Part shown: piece after piece, positions 54,261-63,717 of the stretch
Position numbering within the stretch: the stretch's first letter is position 1
Layout: every line of letters begins with the position of its first letter
Source: Segatella copri
GTDB lineage: Bacteria > Bacteroidota > Bacteroidia > Bacteroidales > Bacteroidaceae
NCBI RefSeq assembly: GCF_019249795.2
Contig: NZ_CP156891.1
Coordinates: 62,001 to 126,000 of the forward strand
Direction: 5' to 3'
DNA: 64,000 nucleotides
Translations under genes and position numbers: made by a program
The notes under the pieces: model-generated
Databases searched by the model: none
Seen by the model: only the letters and a program-made list of their open reading frames with translations
What the model was told of the DNA's origin: nothing

Positions 54261-55853
54261 TTACTTTTTGTTCTCAACTGCTGCCTTTTCGATAGCAAGA
54301 CCAGCCTTGTAGGTTTCAATATATTTATCAAAACCGGCTACATCTTCGGCAGTAGGTGCAATCTCTACACCAGTATTGCCTGCAAATACCTTCTTGTCGA
54401 GATAATCTGCCAGGCTCAACTTCTCTTCGTTGTTAACGAGATAACCTGCGAGCAGAGCGATACCCCATGCACCACCTTCGCCTGCTGTCTCCATGACAGA
54501 GATAGGGGAGTTAATGGCTGCAGCGAGGATGCGCTGACCTACACCCTTGGTCTTAAACAAACCGCCATGACCTGTGATGCGATCTACCTGTACCTTCTCG
54601 TCCTTGAACAATACATCGTTACCAATCTTCAATACAGCTACTGAAGCATAGAGGTTGGCACGCATGAAGTTGGCAAGGTTGAAGTGGTCGTTGGCAGAAC
54701 GTACGAACATAGGACGACCTTCTGCAAGACCTGTTACAGGCTCACCAGAGATATAGTTGTAAGCAATCAATCCTCCGCAATCAGCATCGCCTTCAAGAGC
54801 GTGGTTGTAGAGCTTGCCGAATACCTCGTTCATATCTACTGGAACACCGAGCAACTCCTGATATTGCTTGAACAAACCTACCCATGCATTGAGGTCGGAA
54901 GTACAGTTGTTGCAGTGAACCATTGCTACAGGGCTACCGTCTGGAGTAGTCACCATATCAATGACTTCGTAAGGTTGGCTCAAGGCTTTCTCCAATACAA
55001 TCATAGAGAAAGAAGATGTACCTGCACTGACGTTACCTGTGCGCTGACGTACAGCGTTGGTAGCTACCATACCAGTACCTGCATCACCTTCTGGAGGACA
55101 GAGTGGGGTGCCTGCCTGGAGTGTGCCTGATGGGTCGAGCTTCTTTGCACCTTCCTCGGTCAATACGCCAGCATCTTCGCCTGCGTTCAGCACCTCAGGG
55201 AGAATGTCGAGAATCTTCCAGCCCAGGTTCTTAGGCTCGATGAGCTTATCGAACTTAGCTACCATCTCTGCATCGTAGTTGTTGGTGTTAGAGTCGATAG
55301 GGAGCATACCTGATGCATCGCCTACGCCCAAAACCTTCTTGCCTGTGAGCTGCCAGTGGATATAACCGGCGAGAGTGGTAAGGAAGTCAATCTTGTTGAT
55401 GTGGTTCTCACCATTCAGGATAGCCTGATATACGTGAGAGATACTCCAACGCAATGGGATGTTGAAGTGGAAGAGTTCTGAAAGTTCAGCTGCAGCCTTG
55501 GCTGTATTGGTGTTACGCCATGTGCGGAAAGGAACGAGAATGTTCTCATCCTTACCGAAAGCCATGTAGCCGTGCATCATCGCAGAAATACCGATGGCAG
55601 CCAACTGCTTGATTTCGCAGTCGTACTCAGCCTTCACGTTCTTGCGGAGGTCGGCATAACAATCCTGCAAACCTTTCCAGATTGTGTCGATGCTGTAAGT
55701 CCAGAGACCATCAACCAACTGGTTTTCCCACTCAAAGCTACCCTGTGCGATAGGGTTGTTGTCGGTGTCGATCAAGACAGCCTTGATTCTGGTAGAGCCA
55801 AACTCGATACCGAGAATGGCCTTACCTGATTCTATAATAGTTTTTGCGCTCAT
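54261..55853 (-). CDS. araB: L-ribulokinase (FGGY carbohydrate kinase family)
   Basis: A 530-residue FGGY kinase phosphorylating L-ribulose to L-ribulose 5-phosphate, placed between araA and the arabinofuranosidase gene. The N-terminal ATPase fold begins [18 protein letters not shown] (~residues 12-29). The second domain has [27 protein letters not shown] near 250-280 and [18 protein letters not shown] near 420. It is a xylulokinase-like sequence; the arabinose context makes ribulokinase the better call. I chose ATG 55853 (MSAKTIIES) over the ATG at 55895, which adds a hydrophobic stretch. Confidence 0.9.
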   Translation of the reverse strand: MSAKTIIESGKAILGIEFGSTRIKAVLIDTDNNPIAQGSFEWENQLVDGLWTYSIDTIWKGLQDCYADLRKNVKAEYDCEIKQLAAIGISAMMHGYMAFGKDENILVPFRTWRNTNTAKAAAELSELFHFNIPLRWSISHVYQAILNGENHINKIDFLTTLAGYIHWQLTGKKVLGVGDASGMLPIDSNTNNYDAEMVAKFDKLIEPKNLGWKILDILPEVLNAGEDAGVLTEEGAKKLDPSGTLQAGTPLCPPEGDAGTGMVATNAVRQRTGNVSAGTSSFSMIVLEKALSQPYEVIDMVTTPDGSPVAMVHCNNCTSDLNAWVGLFKQYQELLGVPVDMNEVFGKLYNHALEGDADCGGLIAYNYISGEPVTGLAEGRPMFVRSANDHFNLANFMRANLYASVAVLKIGNDVLFKDEKVQVDRITGHGGLFKTKGVGQRILAAAINSPISVMETAGEGGAWGIALLAGYLVNNEEKLSLADYLDKKVFAGNTGVEIAPTAEDVAGFDKYIETYKAGLAIEKAAVENKK

Positions 55854-55900
55854 TATTGATTCTTTCTTTAATGTAAGGAACAAAGAGAAAAGCAATGGAA

Positions 55901-55930
55901 TTCTTCACTCTTCGTTCTTCACTCTTCACT
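55901..55930. repeat. 7-bp tandem repeat after araA stop (GTGAAGA type, minus strand)
   Basis: On the minus strand four heptamers of the GTGAAGA type follow the araA stop after 4 bases. This is the same unit as after nadC at 1810. Confidence 0.85.
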
Positions 55931-55934
55931 TAAA

Positions 55935-57476
55935 TTATCTCAACGCCTTGTTGAGCATGTAGTAAATCTCGTTGTTGCGGAGCTGCTGCTTGAAGCTGCT
56001 GATAGTTGTGTTCTTGTCGATGTTGACGAACTCAATACCGAGAATCTCGCAGAAGTCTTCCCAGTACTCAGCAGTGATATCGTAAGAGAATGCACTGTGG
56101 TGAGTACCACCAGCGAGGATCCAAGCACCTGCACCAATCTCGAAGGTTGGCTGTGGAACCCAGAGAGCTGAAGCTACAGGGAGCTTAGGCATTGCCTTTG
56201 GCTCGATGCACTCTACCTCACTTGCGATGAGACGGAAACGGTTGCCGAGGTCAACTACAGTTGCCTTAACACCCTTACCTGTCTTAGATGTGAATACCAA
56301 ACGGGCAGTCTGCTGCTTGCGGATACCGATGCCGAGGAAGTGAACCTCGAGCTTTGGCTTGTCTGTTGCAATCAATGGGCATACCTCGAGCATGTGGCTC
56401 TGGAGGCTAGATGTGCGGTCGGCAGCGAAGTTGAGTGTGTAGTCCTCGAGGAATGAGCAACCCTTCTCCAAGCCCTGGTTCATTACCCAGAGTGTGCGGT
56501 AGAGGCAAGCTGTCTTCCAGTCACCCTCTGCACCGAAACCATAACCCTCTGCCATCAGGCGCTGTGAAGCCAAACCAGGAATCTGGTCGAAACCGCAGAA
56601 GTTTGGATCGTCGATGTCAGCATCGCCGAGGTCATCGAAGTTGGTTGTGAATGCTACTGCGTTCTCATCCTTCAATACGCGACGGAGAGCGATCTCAGCC
56701 TTAGCTGCGTTCTTCACCTTCTCCCAATAAACTTCCTCGCCAGACTCATCAATCTTGATGGTGTACTCCTTCTTGTACTCCTCAACGAGAGCATCAGCTT
56801 CTGCATCAGTTACCTTCTTGTAGTATTCCATGAGTGAAGATACTGGGTAGTAATCTACGTGGTAACCCAAGCGCTGTTCGAACTCTACGCGGTCACCATC
56901 TGTTACGGCAACGTTGTTCATGTTCATACCGAACATCAAGCAGCGTACGTTGTGAGCATCAGCAACACCAGCAGCTACGCGAGCCCATGTTGCAATCTGC
57001 TTCTGAGCCTCTTCGCTCTTCCAGTAACCTACAACTACCTTTCTAGGGATGCGCATACGGGTGCAGATGTGACCGAACTCGATGTCGCCGTGGGCTGACT
57101 GGTTGAGGTTCATGAAATCCATATCGATAGAATCCCAAGGGAGTTCTGCATTGTACTGAGTGTGGAAGTGGAGGAGAGGCTTCTCGAGAGCCTGCAAGCC
57201 CTTGATCCACATCTTAGCTGGAGAGAAGGTGTGCATCCATGTGATGATACCTACGCACTTCTCATCGTTGTTGGCAGCCTTCATGACAGCCTCAACTTCT
57301 GCAGAAGAGTTAGCTGTGCCCTTATAAACTACCTTGATTGGGATGATGCCACTGTTGTTCAGACCATCTACCATGTCCTTTGAGTGACCATCAACTATCT
57401 TAACTGTTTCGCCTCCGTAAAGAAGCTGTGCACCAGTTACAAACCATACCTCTAAATTTTCAAATGCTTTAATCAT
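55935..57476 (-). CDS. araA: L-arabinose isomerase
   Basis: A 513-residue isomerase converting L-arabinose to L-ribulose in the cytoplasm. It begins with EVWFVTGAQLLYGGETVKIV and has ITWMHTFSPAKMWIKGLQAL near 79-98 and LLHFHTQYNAELPWDSIDMDFMNLNQSAHGDIEFG near 102-136. The metal-binding Glu and His residues lie in the C-terminal half (GAEGDWKTACLYR near 307-319, GTHHSAFSYDI near 447-457). The length is usual for the family. It is 66 bases downstream of araD in the leftward ara operon. Confidence 0.96.
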   Translation of the reverse strand: MIKAFENLEVWFVTGAQLLYGGETVKIVDGHSKDMVDGLNNSGIIPIKVVYKGTANSSAEVEAVMKAANNDEKCVGIITWMHTFSPAKMWIKGLQALEKPLLHFHTQYNAELPWDSIDMDFMNLNQSAHGDIEFGHICTRMRIPRKVVVGYWKSEEAQKQIATWARVAAGVADAHNVRCLMFGMNMNNVAVTDGDRVEFEQRLGYHVDYYPVSSLMEYYKKVTDAEADALVEEYKKEYTIKIDESGEEVYWEKVKNAAKAEIALRRVLKDENAVAFTTNFDDLGDADIDDPNFCGFDQIPGLASQRLMAEGYGFGAEGDWKTACLYRTLWVMNQGLEKGCSFLEDYTLNFAADRTSSLQSHMLEVCPLIATDKPKLEVHFLGIGIRKQQTARLVFTSKTGKGVKATVVDLGNRFRLIASEVECIEPKAMPKLPVASALWVPQPTFEIGAGAWILAGGTHHSAFSYDITAEYWEDFCEILGIEFVNIDKNTTISSFKQQLRNNEIYYMLNKALR

Positions 57477-57542
57477 GATTGTTTGTTGTATTAATTGTTA
57501 TTGTTAATGTGATTTAATATCTTTATTTGAAACACGCTTTAA

Positions 57543-58241
57543 TTAGTGCTTTTTCTGTCCGTAGTAAGCGTTAGGACCGTGCTTGCGGTTGAAGTGCTTC
57601 TCTACGAGCAATGGGTTCATGGTGGTGTTTGGATTAACAGAGAATGAGATGAAAGCCATCTTTGCTACCTGTTCAGCTACTACTGCGTGATAAACAGCCT
57701 GGTCAGCATCCTTACCCCATGTAAAAGGACCATGGTTCTTAACCAATACGCCAGGAGTATGAACTGGGTTGATGTTATCTTTCTTGAAACGGTCAACGAT
57801 GACAACACCTGTGTTGTGCTCATATTCTGCCATCATATCCTCTGTCATCGCATCAGTGCAAGGGATGCAATCGTGGAAGTAATCAGCATGAGTTGTACCA
57901 ATGTTAGGGATGTCCAAGCCAGCCTGTGCCCAAGCGGTAGCATAAGTAGAGTGAGTATGAACTACGCCACCCAACTCTGGGAATGCGCGGTAGAGAACCA
58001 GGTGAGTTGGTGTATCTGATGATGGATTCAGATCGCCTTCTACTACCTTACCTGTTTCCAAGTCTACCACTACCATATCGCTAGCCTTCATGGTGTCATA
58101 ATCGACGCCTGATGGTTTGATGACAACCAGACCTTTCTCGCGGTCGATACCACTTACATTTCCCCATGTAAAGAGCACGAGGTTGTGCTTAACGAGATCA
58201 AGGTTTGCCTTGAACACTTTTTCTTTTAATTCTTCTAACAT
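57543..58241 (-). CDS. araD: L-ribulose-5-phosphate 4-epimerase
   Basis: A 232-residue class II aldolase-family enzyme making D-xylulose 5-phosphate, the link from arabinose to transketolase. The N-terminal [25 protein letters not shown] (~residues 24-48) binds substrate phosphate. Zinc ligands are the His residues of [16 protein letters not shown] near 91-106 and the later [11 protein letters not shown] near 167. The catalytic Asp and Tyr regions are present. It starts 27 bases after the araR stop, indicating one transcript. Confidence 0.95.
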   Translation of the reverse strand: MLEELKEKVFKANLDLVKHNLVLFTWGNVSGIDREKGLVVIKPSGVDYDTMKASDMVVVDLETGKVVEGDLNPSSDTPTHLVLYRAFPELGGVVHTHSTYATAWAQAGLDIPNIGTTHADYFHDCIPCTDAMTEDMMAEYEHNTGVVIVDRFKKDNINPVHTPGVLVKNHGPFTWGKDADQAVYHAVVAEQVAKMAFISFSVNPNTTMNPLLVEKHFNRKHGPNAYYGQKKH

Positions 58242-58268
58242 AATATCTTTTGTTTTAAGTTGTTTATT

Positions 58269-58949
58269 CTATTTCAAGTTGAACGATGGGTCTTCCTCGT
58301 ATGCTTTCTTGTTGAAGCGGTAGAGGGCGGCGCCTCGTTTCGAGTTGACTTTATCGATGAGTTCTGTTTTCTCGATGAAGTCGATATCCTTCACGCGTTT
58401 GCGGAAGTTGCGCTTATCAATCTCTTCGCCTATTACTGCCTCGAATACATGCTGAAGCTGTGTCAGCGTAAAGAGGTCTGGGAGGAGTTTGAAGCTTAAT
58501 GGCTCATGATTGATGCGGCGGCGTATCTGTGCGATAGCGTTGCGGATCATGAGTTTGTGGTCTGAGTAAAGTTCTGGAAGTTCGTTCAGACTAACCCATT
58601 CCAATCCGTGTTCTACACGGAGGCTGTCATCATAGTCTTTCACATTGATGAGAGTGCAATAGGCGATAGAGATAACTCGCTCACCTGGGTCACGGTCGAT
58701 GCGGCCGAAAGCTCCTACTTGTCTTATATAGAGGTTTTTCATTCCAGTAAGTTCCAGGATGACCCTGTTGGCAGCATCTTCGAGATTTTCTGTTGCGCCA
58801 ACGAAACCACCATAGAGTGACCATTCGCCTCTTCCCGGGTCCATCTTGCGTTTGCCTATCAGTACCTGGAGGTTACTACCGTCGAAACCGAAAATGATAC
58901 AATCGACGGATACTAATACTTTGGAGTATTCATTATAAAACTGGGTCAT
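58269..58949 (-). CDS. araR: Nudix-related arabinose regulator (AraR of the NrtR family)
   Basis: A 226-residue protein with a Nudix-like sensor domain (residues ~8-150) and a C-terminal winged helix (~155-220, LFTLTQLQHVFEAVIGEEIDKRNFRKRV). Its Nudix box, starting GFVGATENLEDAANRVILEL, has Val and Leu where catalytic Glu residues should be, so it cannot act as a hydrolase. AraR of Bacteroides thetaiotaomicron is such a repressor in the same gene context, released by L-arabinose. I chose ATG 58949 (MTQFYNEY) since the longer frame from 59081 adds residues unlike any Nudix N-terminus. Its operator was not identified by eye. Confidence 0.9.
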   Translation of the reverse strand: MTQFYNEYSKVLVSVDCIIFGFDGSNLQVLIGKRKMDPGRGEWSLYGGFVGATENLEDAANRVILELTGMKNLYIRQVGAFGRIDRDPGERVISIAYCTLINVKDYDDSLRVEHGLEWVSLNELPELYSDHKLMIRNAIAQIRRRINHEPLSFKLLPDLFTLTQLQHVFEAVIGEEIDKRNFRKRVKDIDFIEKTELIDKVNSKRGAALYRFNKKAYEEDPSFNLK

Positions 58950-59153
58950 GGTCTTTCTGCTGTTTTGATGTAATGATTCAATGTATGTATAGTTGTGTTC
59001 TTTTGCTTGCTCTTCATAGAGCAGGTTCGAGAGGAAAATCAAGGAGTAAGAAGGAGAAGAAAGGATCGCGGATTTTTTCAACAGAAACAGTTTTGTCTGA
59101 TCTTTGAGAAAATTCCAGACTCCTCACTTCTTGCTCCTGACGTGAATAATATT

Positions 59154-60878
59154 TTACCAGAAGTATGCGTAGAATGCTGCGCAGAGGCCGATTACTACGA
59201 GGGTACCGATAATATCGAAGGCACTCCAACTCTCACGGATAGACTTCTTGAAGTCTGATGTGAAGGTGATTGCCTCTACCTGCTCCTTGCTTGGAGCTGG
59301 AGTGAAGCAGCTTACTACTACCATGAAGATGATGAGGAATACGAGCAACCAGCACTCGAATACGAGCCAGTTGGTCTGCCAGAACCATGCGGTGTAATCC
59401 CAGAATGCACCATCCATTGTAGCCTTACCTGTATCAGTAATGACGTTGGTAACGAGGCGGAGCATACCGATGAGGAAACCGGTAATCATGGTGTATTCAC
59501 CTGCCTTTGGAGTAATCTTCTTGAAGAAGATACCCATTGCAAATACAGCTACCATGGCTGGAGCCAGAAGTGACTGGATACCCTGGAGATAATTGTACAA
59601 AGTATCCATCTTCATCATGATTGGCAACCATGCGAAACCTAGAACCACAACTACTACGGTAGCGATACGGCCAACGAGTACGTAGTGAGCCTCAGACATG
59701 CCCTTCTTCAATGGTTTGTAGAAGTCCTCGGTGAAGAGGGTAGCACAGCTATTGAAGAATGCTGCCAATGAAGCAACGAGTGCGCAGATGAAACCGATGG
59801 TTACGATACCCTTGATACCTGCAGGAAGAACGGTCTTTACCATGATGGCGAAGGCTGCATCAGTCTCGTTCATCTGGATGGCACCCTTCTGAGCCAATGC
59901 GGCTGCAATCATACCTGGGATGAGGAACATGAAGCAAGGGAGTACCTTGAAGAAACCGGCTGCGATAGTACCGCGGCGGGCACGCTTCATAACCTCTACG
60001 TTGCTCTCGCCAGGAACCTGACCGAGTACACGCTGAACGATGTGCTGGTCAGTACACCAGTACCAGAAACCGATGATGGTTGCACCGATGAATACTACGA
60101 AACCAGGATACTCCTGATACATAGAGTCACCTGCCTCCCAGTGGAACATGTGAGTTGTACCATAACCATTGTTCAGCTTGCCGCAGTAATCCATCATGTC
60201 GGCCCAACCAGCAGCTATGCTGCCACCGCCAAGGGTAGAGAGACCGAGGAAGAGTACGAGGAAAGAACCGATGACGAGGATAGGAGTTTGGATAGTTGAC
60301 AATGTCATCACACCCTTCATACCACCGAATACGGTGAAGATGGTGGTGAGGATAATCAGACCGATGGCACCAACCCAGAAGTTCAAGCCCCAAAGATATT
60401 CAAAGAAGATACCACCTGTAAGGGCTGTAACGCTCACCTTAGTAAGGATGTAAGCTACGAGGGTGATGATAGAGAGCCATGAACCTGTGCGCTGGGTATA
60501 GCGGAACTTCAGGAAGTCTGGCATGGTGATGATCTTACCCATCTTGTTAATGAGCAACTGGTAGAAAGGTACGAACAGCCAACCCAAGATGAGGATCATC
60601 CAGCCCTGCATCTCCCAGTGTGCCATACCAACACCACTCTTGGCACCTGTACCAGCCAAACCAACGAGGTGCTCAGAACCTATGTTGGCAGCAAAGATAG
60701 CCATACCGATTACATACCATGGCTCACCCTTACCGAAGAGGTAGGCAGAAGAGTCTTCACCTTTCTGAGCCTTTCTGTCTTTCACGATTGCGTGCCAGAC
60801 AGCCCAAATTACGCCGATAACACCAATGGCGAGTATAGCCCAATCAAGCCATACGAATTCTGTTGAATTCCAATTCAT
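59154..60878 (-). CDS. Sodium:solute symporter (SSS family), probable L-arabinose transporter
   Basis: A 574-residue SGLT-type symporter with about fourteen membrane segments. SSS features include FAANIGSEHLVGLAGTGAKSG near residues 58-78 and the sugar-binding region WYWCTDQHIVQRVLGQVPGES near 272-292. It would take up arabinose (or a related sugar) with Na+. Homologues next to araR in Bacteroides are arabinose permeases, known as AraP. It lies 204 bases upstream of araR, with the intervening stretch showing no gene. It probably leads the araP-araR-araD-araA-araB transcript. Confidence 0.9.
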   Translation of the reverse strand: MNWNSTEFVWLDWAILAIGVIGVIWAVWHAIVKDRKAQKGEDSSAYLFGKGEPWYVIGMAIFAANIGSEHLVGLAGTGAKSGVGMAHWEMQGWMILILGWLFVPFYQLLINKMGKIITMPDFLKFRYTQRTGSWLSIITLVAYILTKVSVTALTGGIFFEYLWGLNFWVGAIGLIILTTIFTVFGGMKGVMTLSTIQTPILVIGSFLVLFLGLSTLGGGSIAAGWADMMDYCGKLNNGYGTTHMFHWEAGDSMYQEYPGFVVFIGATIIGFWYWCTDQHIVQRVLGQVPGESNVEVMKRARRGTIAAGFFKVLPCFMFLIPGMIAAALAQKGAIQMNETDAAFAIMVKTVLPAGIKGIVTIGFICALVASLAAFFNSCATLFTEDFYKPLKKGMSEAHYVLVGRIATVVVVVLGFAWLPIMMKMDTLYNYLQGIQSLLAPAMVAVFAMGIFFKKITPKAGEYTMITGFLIGMLRLVTNVITDTGKATMDGAFWDYTAWFWQTNWLVFECWLLVFLIIFMVVVSCFTPAPSKEQVEAITFTSDFKKSIRESWSAFDIIGTLVVIGLCAAFYAYFW

Positions 60879-61015
60879 AATTACTATAAGATTGTTTGTT
60901 TATTATTATTTGTTTATTCTTTTCTTTTATTGGATGCTTATTATGTTAGTTTCTTATCCAGCACATTTCGTTTTTTTTTGTCATTGCGAAAACTTCTTGT
61001 TGGATGTTAGTTGTT

Positions 61016-61036
61016 CCGGCGGACTTTATCCGCCGG
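61016..61036 (-). terminator. GC-rich hairpin after galM
   Basis: CCGGCGGA (61016-61023) pairs with TCCGCCGG (61029-61036), 28 bases past the galM stop. No T run follows, so termination is uncertain. Confidence 0.5.
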
Positions 61037-61063
61037 TTCGCTGACTTTTAAACTAACTTACGC

Positions 61064-62251
61064 TTACTTTTTAACGCTGAATTTGTAAGCGAGGTGAGAA
61101 TAGTATTTCTCTCCTGGCTTCAATGTGGCATCTGTCCAATCCTTTACACCCTGAGCAATCTTGGTTGGAGAATCAGGATATTTCTGGCTCTCGAAGCAAA
61201 CGCTTACGTGTTTAGGATACTTGATGCCATGCTTGCAGGCAATACCTGTGCCTTGGAAGTTACCGGTGTAAACCTGAATGCCTGGCTCGTTGGTAAATAC
61301 TTCAAGAAGGATACCGCTCTTTGGTGAGTAGAGGCTTGCGCAAACTGTTTTGTCATCGCCCTTACCATTCTTATATGTGTTCAAACACCAGTTGTGGTCG
61401 TAACCTGTAGCATTCTTAATCTGATCAAAGTTATAATCAACCTTCTTGCCGATTTCTGCAGGTTTACGGAAATCCATAGGGGTTCCATCGACACTCTTGA
61501 TTTCACCAGTTGGGATGTAAAGTGAATCTGCAGGAGTAAACTTATCTGCATTGATGTACATTATCTGATCGAAACCTTCCTTAGATGGATCGCCATTCAA
61601 GTTGAAGTAACTGTGGTTGGTCATATTGACAACGGTCTCTTTGTCTGTTGTAGCGCCAAACTCGATGTCGAGTGTGTTGTCACTCTTGACTGTATATTTA
61701 GCTGTTGCTGTTACGTTGCCAGGGAAACCATTCTCGCCATCCTTCGCATTGATAATGAAGGTAACGGATGAGTCGTTCTTCTCTGTAATGTCGTAAACCT
61801 GGTTCAACCATCCTGTAGCACCACCACCATGTAGGCAGTTGCCATTATCATTTGCCTTCAACTGGTATGTTGAACCAGCAAGTGAAAGTTTAGCATCCTT
61901 GATACGGTTGGCATAACGTCCTACAGAAGAACCATAGTCTGAAGGAGAGTTAAGGGTGTCAGCATACTGATGGATATTATCGTAACCAAGAACCACATCT
62001 GTTGGCTTTCCGTCCTTGTCTGGAACGGAAATGGAAACGACACGTCCACCATAATTGGTGAGGCAAACTTCCATGCCGTTTGCATTCTTGAGAGTTACTA
62101 ACTCAGTCTTCTTGCCCAATACTGTTGAATCGAAATCTGCCGGATTCAAACCAGATTGTGTGAGACTTGCATTGCTGCTTGATGAACAAGCTGAGAGGGT
62201 AGCGATAGCCGCAAAACCAACTCCCATAAATAGGGTCTTAAATGTACTCAT
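61064..62251 (-). CDS. galM: Aldose 1-epimerase (mutarotase), lipoprotein
   Basis: A 395-residue enzyme interconverting alpha and beta anomers of galactose, glucose or arabinose. A lipoprotein signal with Cys22 (ATLSAC) shows it is membrane-anchored outside the cytoplasm, probably in the periplasm. The family motifs are GRYANRIKDAKL near 113, the catalytic His regions LHGGGATGWLNQ near 141 and VNMTNHSYFNLNG near 208, and the catalytic Glu in EVFTNEPGIQVYTGNF near 335. A long Ser/Asn-rich linker follows the anchor. It is downstream of galK. Confidence 0.93.
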   Translation of the reverse strand: MSTFKTLFMGVGFAAIATLSACSSSSNASLTQSGLNPADFDSTVLGKKTELVTLKNANGMEVCLTNYGGRVVSISVPDKDGKPTDVVLGYDNIHQYADTLNSPSDYGSSVGRYANRIKDAKLSLAGSTYQLKANDNGNCLHGGGATGWLNQVYDITEKNDSSVTFIINAKDGENGFPGNVTATAKYTVKSDNTLDIEFGATTDKETVVNMTNHSYFNLNGDPSKEGFDQIMYINADKFTPADSLYIPTGEIKSVDGTPMDFRKPAEIGKKVDYNFDQIKNATGYDHNWCLNTYKNGKGDDKTVCASLYSPKSGILLEVFTNEPGIQVYTGNFQGTGIACKHGIKYPKHVSVCFESQKYPDSPTKIAQGVKDWTDATLKPGEKYYSHLAYKFSVKK

Positions 62252-62406
62252 TTTTAGGCTGTTTTTTATTGTCTATTCATTTTGGGTGTAAAATTACAAT
62301 TTTATTTCGAATCTGCAAGCGTTTTCCCTAACTTTTTTCCTTCTAAAGTGTCTTTTTAACACTATTTGTATGAAAACGCCTGTTTTTGTCTTATTTGGGA
62401 CAAAAA

Positions 62407-62435
62407 AACTGCAGTTAGCAATACTAACTGCAGTT
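62407..62435 (-). terminator. galK terminator
   Basis: A perfect 12-bp stem (62407-62418 with 62424-62435) followed on the minus strand by seven T residues. It lies 25 bases past galK, so galM downstream needs its own promoter in 62252-62406, which I could not pin down. Confidence 0.9.
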
Positions 62436-62460
62436 CCTTATATTATATATAATGTATATA

Positions 62461-63621
62461 TTAGCAAACCTTGTGAGAACCCTCAGAGATTATTACAGGG
62501 TAAATCTCTGGAGCATGACCATATTTAGCTGTGAACTTAGCTGTAATGTCCTCAACGAACTTGTCGTAGATATCGTCCTTTACCAGGTTGATGGTGCAGC
62601 CACCGAAGCCACCGCCCATGATACGGCTACCAGTAACACCATTCTCCTTAGCAACATCGTTTAAGAAGTCGAGTTCCTCGCAGCTTACCTCGTATTCCTT
62701 GCTCAAGCCGTAGTGAGTCTCGTACATCTTCTGACCTACTGTCTCGTAGTCACCCTTCTCAAGAGCATCGCAGACAGCCAAAACGCGGTCCTTCTCGCCC
62801 AATACGAAGTGAGCGCGGCTGTAATCCTCTTCGCCTACCTCAGCGCGAACCTCTTCCAACTGCTCCCATGTGCAATCACGGAGAGTTTCGAACTTAGCTT
62901 CTGGGTGCTTTGCTGCAATGTGCTTAACAACATTTTCGCAAGAGTTGCGGCGGTCGTTGTATGGAGAACCTGCCAACTCGTGCTTTACCTTAGAGTTTAC
63001 CAGGCAGAGTTTATAGCCCTTAGGCTCGAATGGGAAGTATTCAAATTCGCGGCTGTTGCAATCGAGGCGCATCAACTTACCTTCCTTGCCGAAAACAGAA
63101 GCAAACTGGTCCATGATACCGCAGTTAACACCTACATACTTGTGCTCAGTAGCCTGACCAGCGAGAACGAGATCCCATTTAGAAACCTTGTTGTCCCCAA
63201 AGAGGTCGTTCAAAGCAAAAGCAAAACAGCTTTCAAGAGCAGCAGAAGAAGACATACCTGCACCGAGAGGCACATCACCATAGAATGCTGCATTGAAACC
63301 CTTTACGTCAACGCCCAATGCCTTCATCTCCTGGCAAACACCATAGATGTAACGTGCCCATGAAGCGCGTGGACCTTCAGGATCATTAACCTTGAATTCT
63401 ACACGGTCCTTCAAGTCGATAGAGTAGAGCATGACGGTATCTGTTCCGTTAGGACGTATTTCTGCCATGATACCCTTATCTACTGCACCTGGGAAAACAA
63501 ATCCACCATTATAATCGGTATGCTCGCCAATCAGGTTAATACGACCTGGTGACATGTAGATGTTACCTGTTTTACCATCGAAATGCTTGATGAAGCGGCT
63601 TCTTACTTTTTCAATATCCAT
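62461..63621 (-). CDS. galK: Galactokinase
   Basis: A 386-residue GHMP kinase phosphorylating galactose at C1. It has the galactokinase signature GRINLIGEHTDYNGGFVFPGAVDKG near residues 26-50, the ATP-binding GAGMSSSAALE near 126-136 and the C-terminal MGGGFGGCTINLV near 337-349. The catalytic Asp lies in VNCGIMDQFASVFGKEG near 168-184. galE and galT are not visible. It is 96 bases downstream of an MFS sugar transporter gene, with a hairpin between. Confidence 0.96.
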   Translation of the reverse strand: MDIEKVRSRFIKHFDGKTGNIYMSPGRINLIGEHTDYNGGFVFPGAVDKGIMAEIRPNGTDTVMLYSIDLKDRVEFKVNDPEGPRASWARYIYGVCQEMKALGVDVKGFNAAFYGDVPLGAGMSSSAALESCFAFALNDLFGDNKVSKWDLVLAGQATEHKYVGVNCGIMDQFASVFGKEGKLMRLDCNSREFEYFPFEPKGYKLCLVNSKVKHELAGSPYNDRRNSCENVVKHIAAKHPEAKFETLRDCTWEQLEEVRAEVGEEDYSRAHFVLGEKDRVLAVCDALEKGDYETVGQKMYETHYGLSKEYEVSCEELDFLNDVAKENGVTGSRIMGGGFGGCTINLVKDDIYDKFVEDITAKFTAKYGHAPEIYPVIISEGSHKVC

Positions 63622-63670
63622 AATTAGTTAAGTTTTTGTTGTGTTGTTACTAAAGATTTGATTATATGAT

Positions 63671-63703
63671 TTAGCCCCAAGACTATATAAGCCTTAGGGC
63701 TAA
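63671..63703 (-). terminator. Hairpin between the MFS transporter gene and galK
   Basis: An 11-bp stem with one mismatch (63671-63681 with 63693-63703), starting 15 bases past the transporter stop. The T run is weak; it may lower galK expression from upstream transcription. Confidence 0.5.
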
Positions 63704-63717
63704 TTTATTTCGTGTTA

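Noticed and set aside
58950..59153. Longer AraR start or a small gene between the symporter gene and araR
   Set aside because: The extra residues do not resemble a Nudix N-terminus and no separate ORF there is convincing.
52500..60950. Shared AraR operator palindrome
   Set aside because: I compared the upstream regions of the ara genes by eye and found only AT-rich similarity, not one clear common palindrome.
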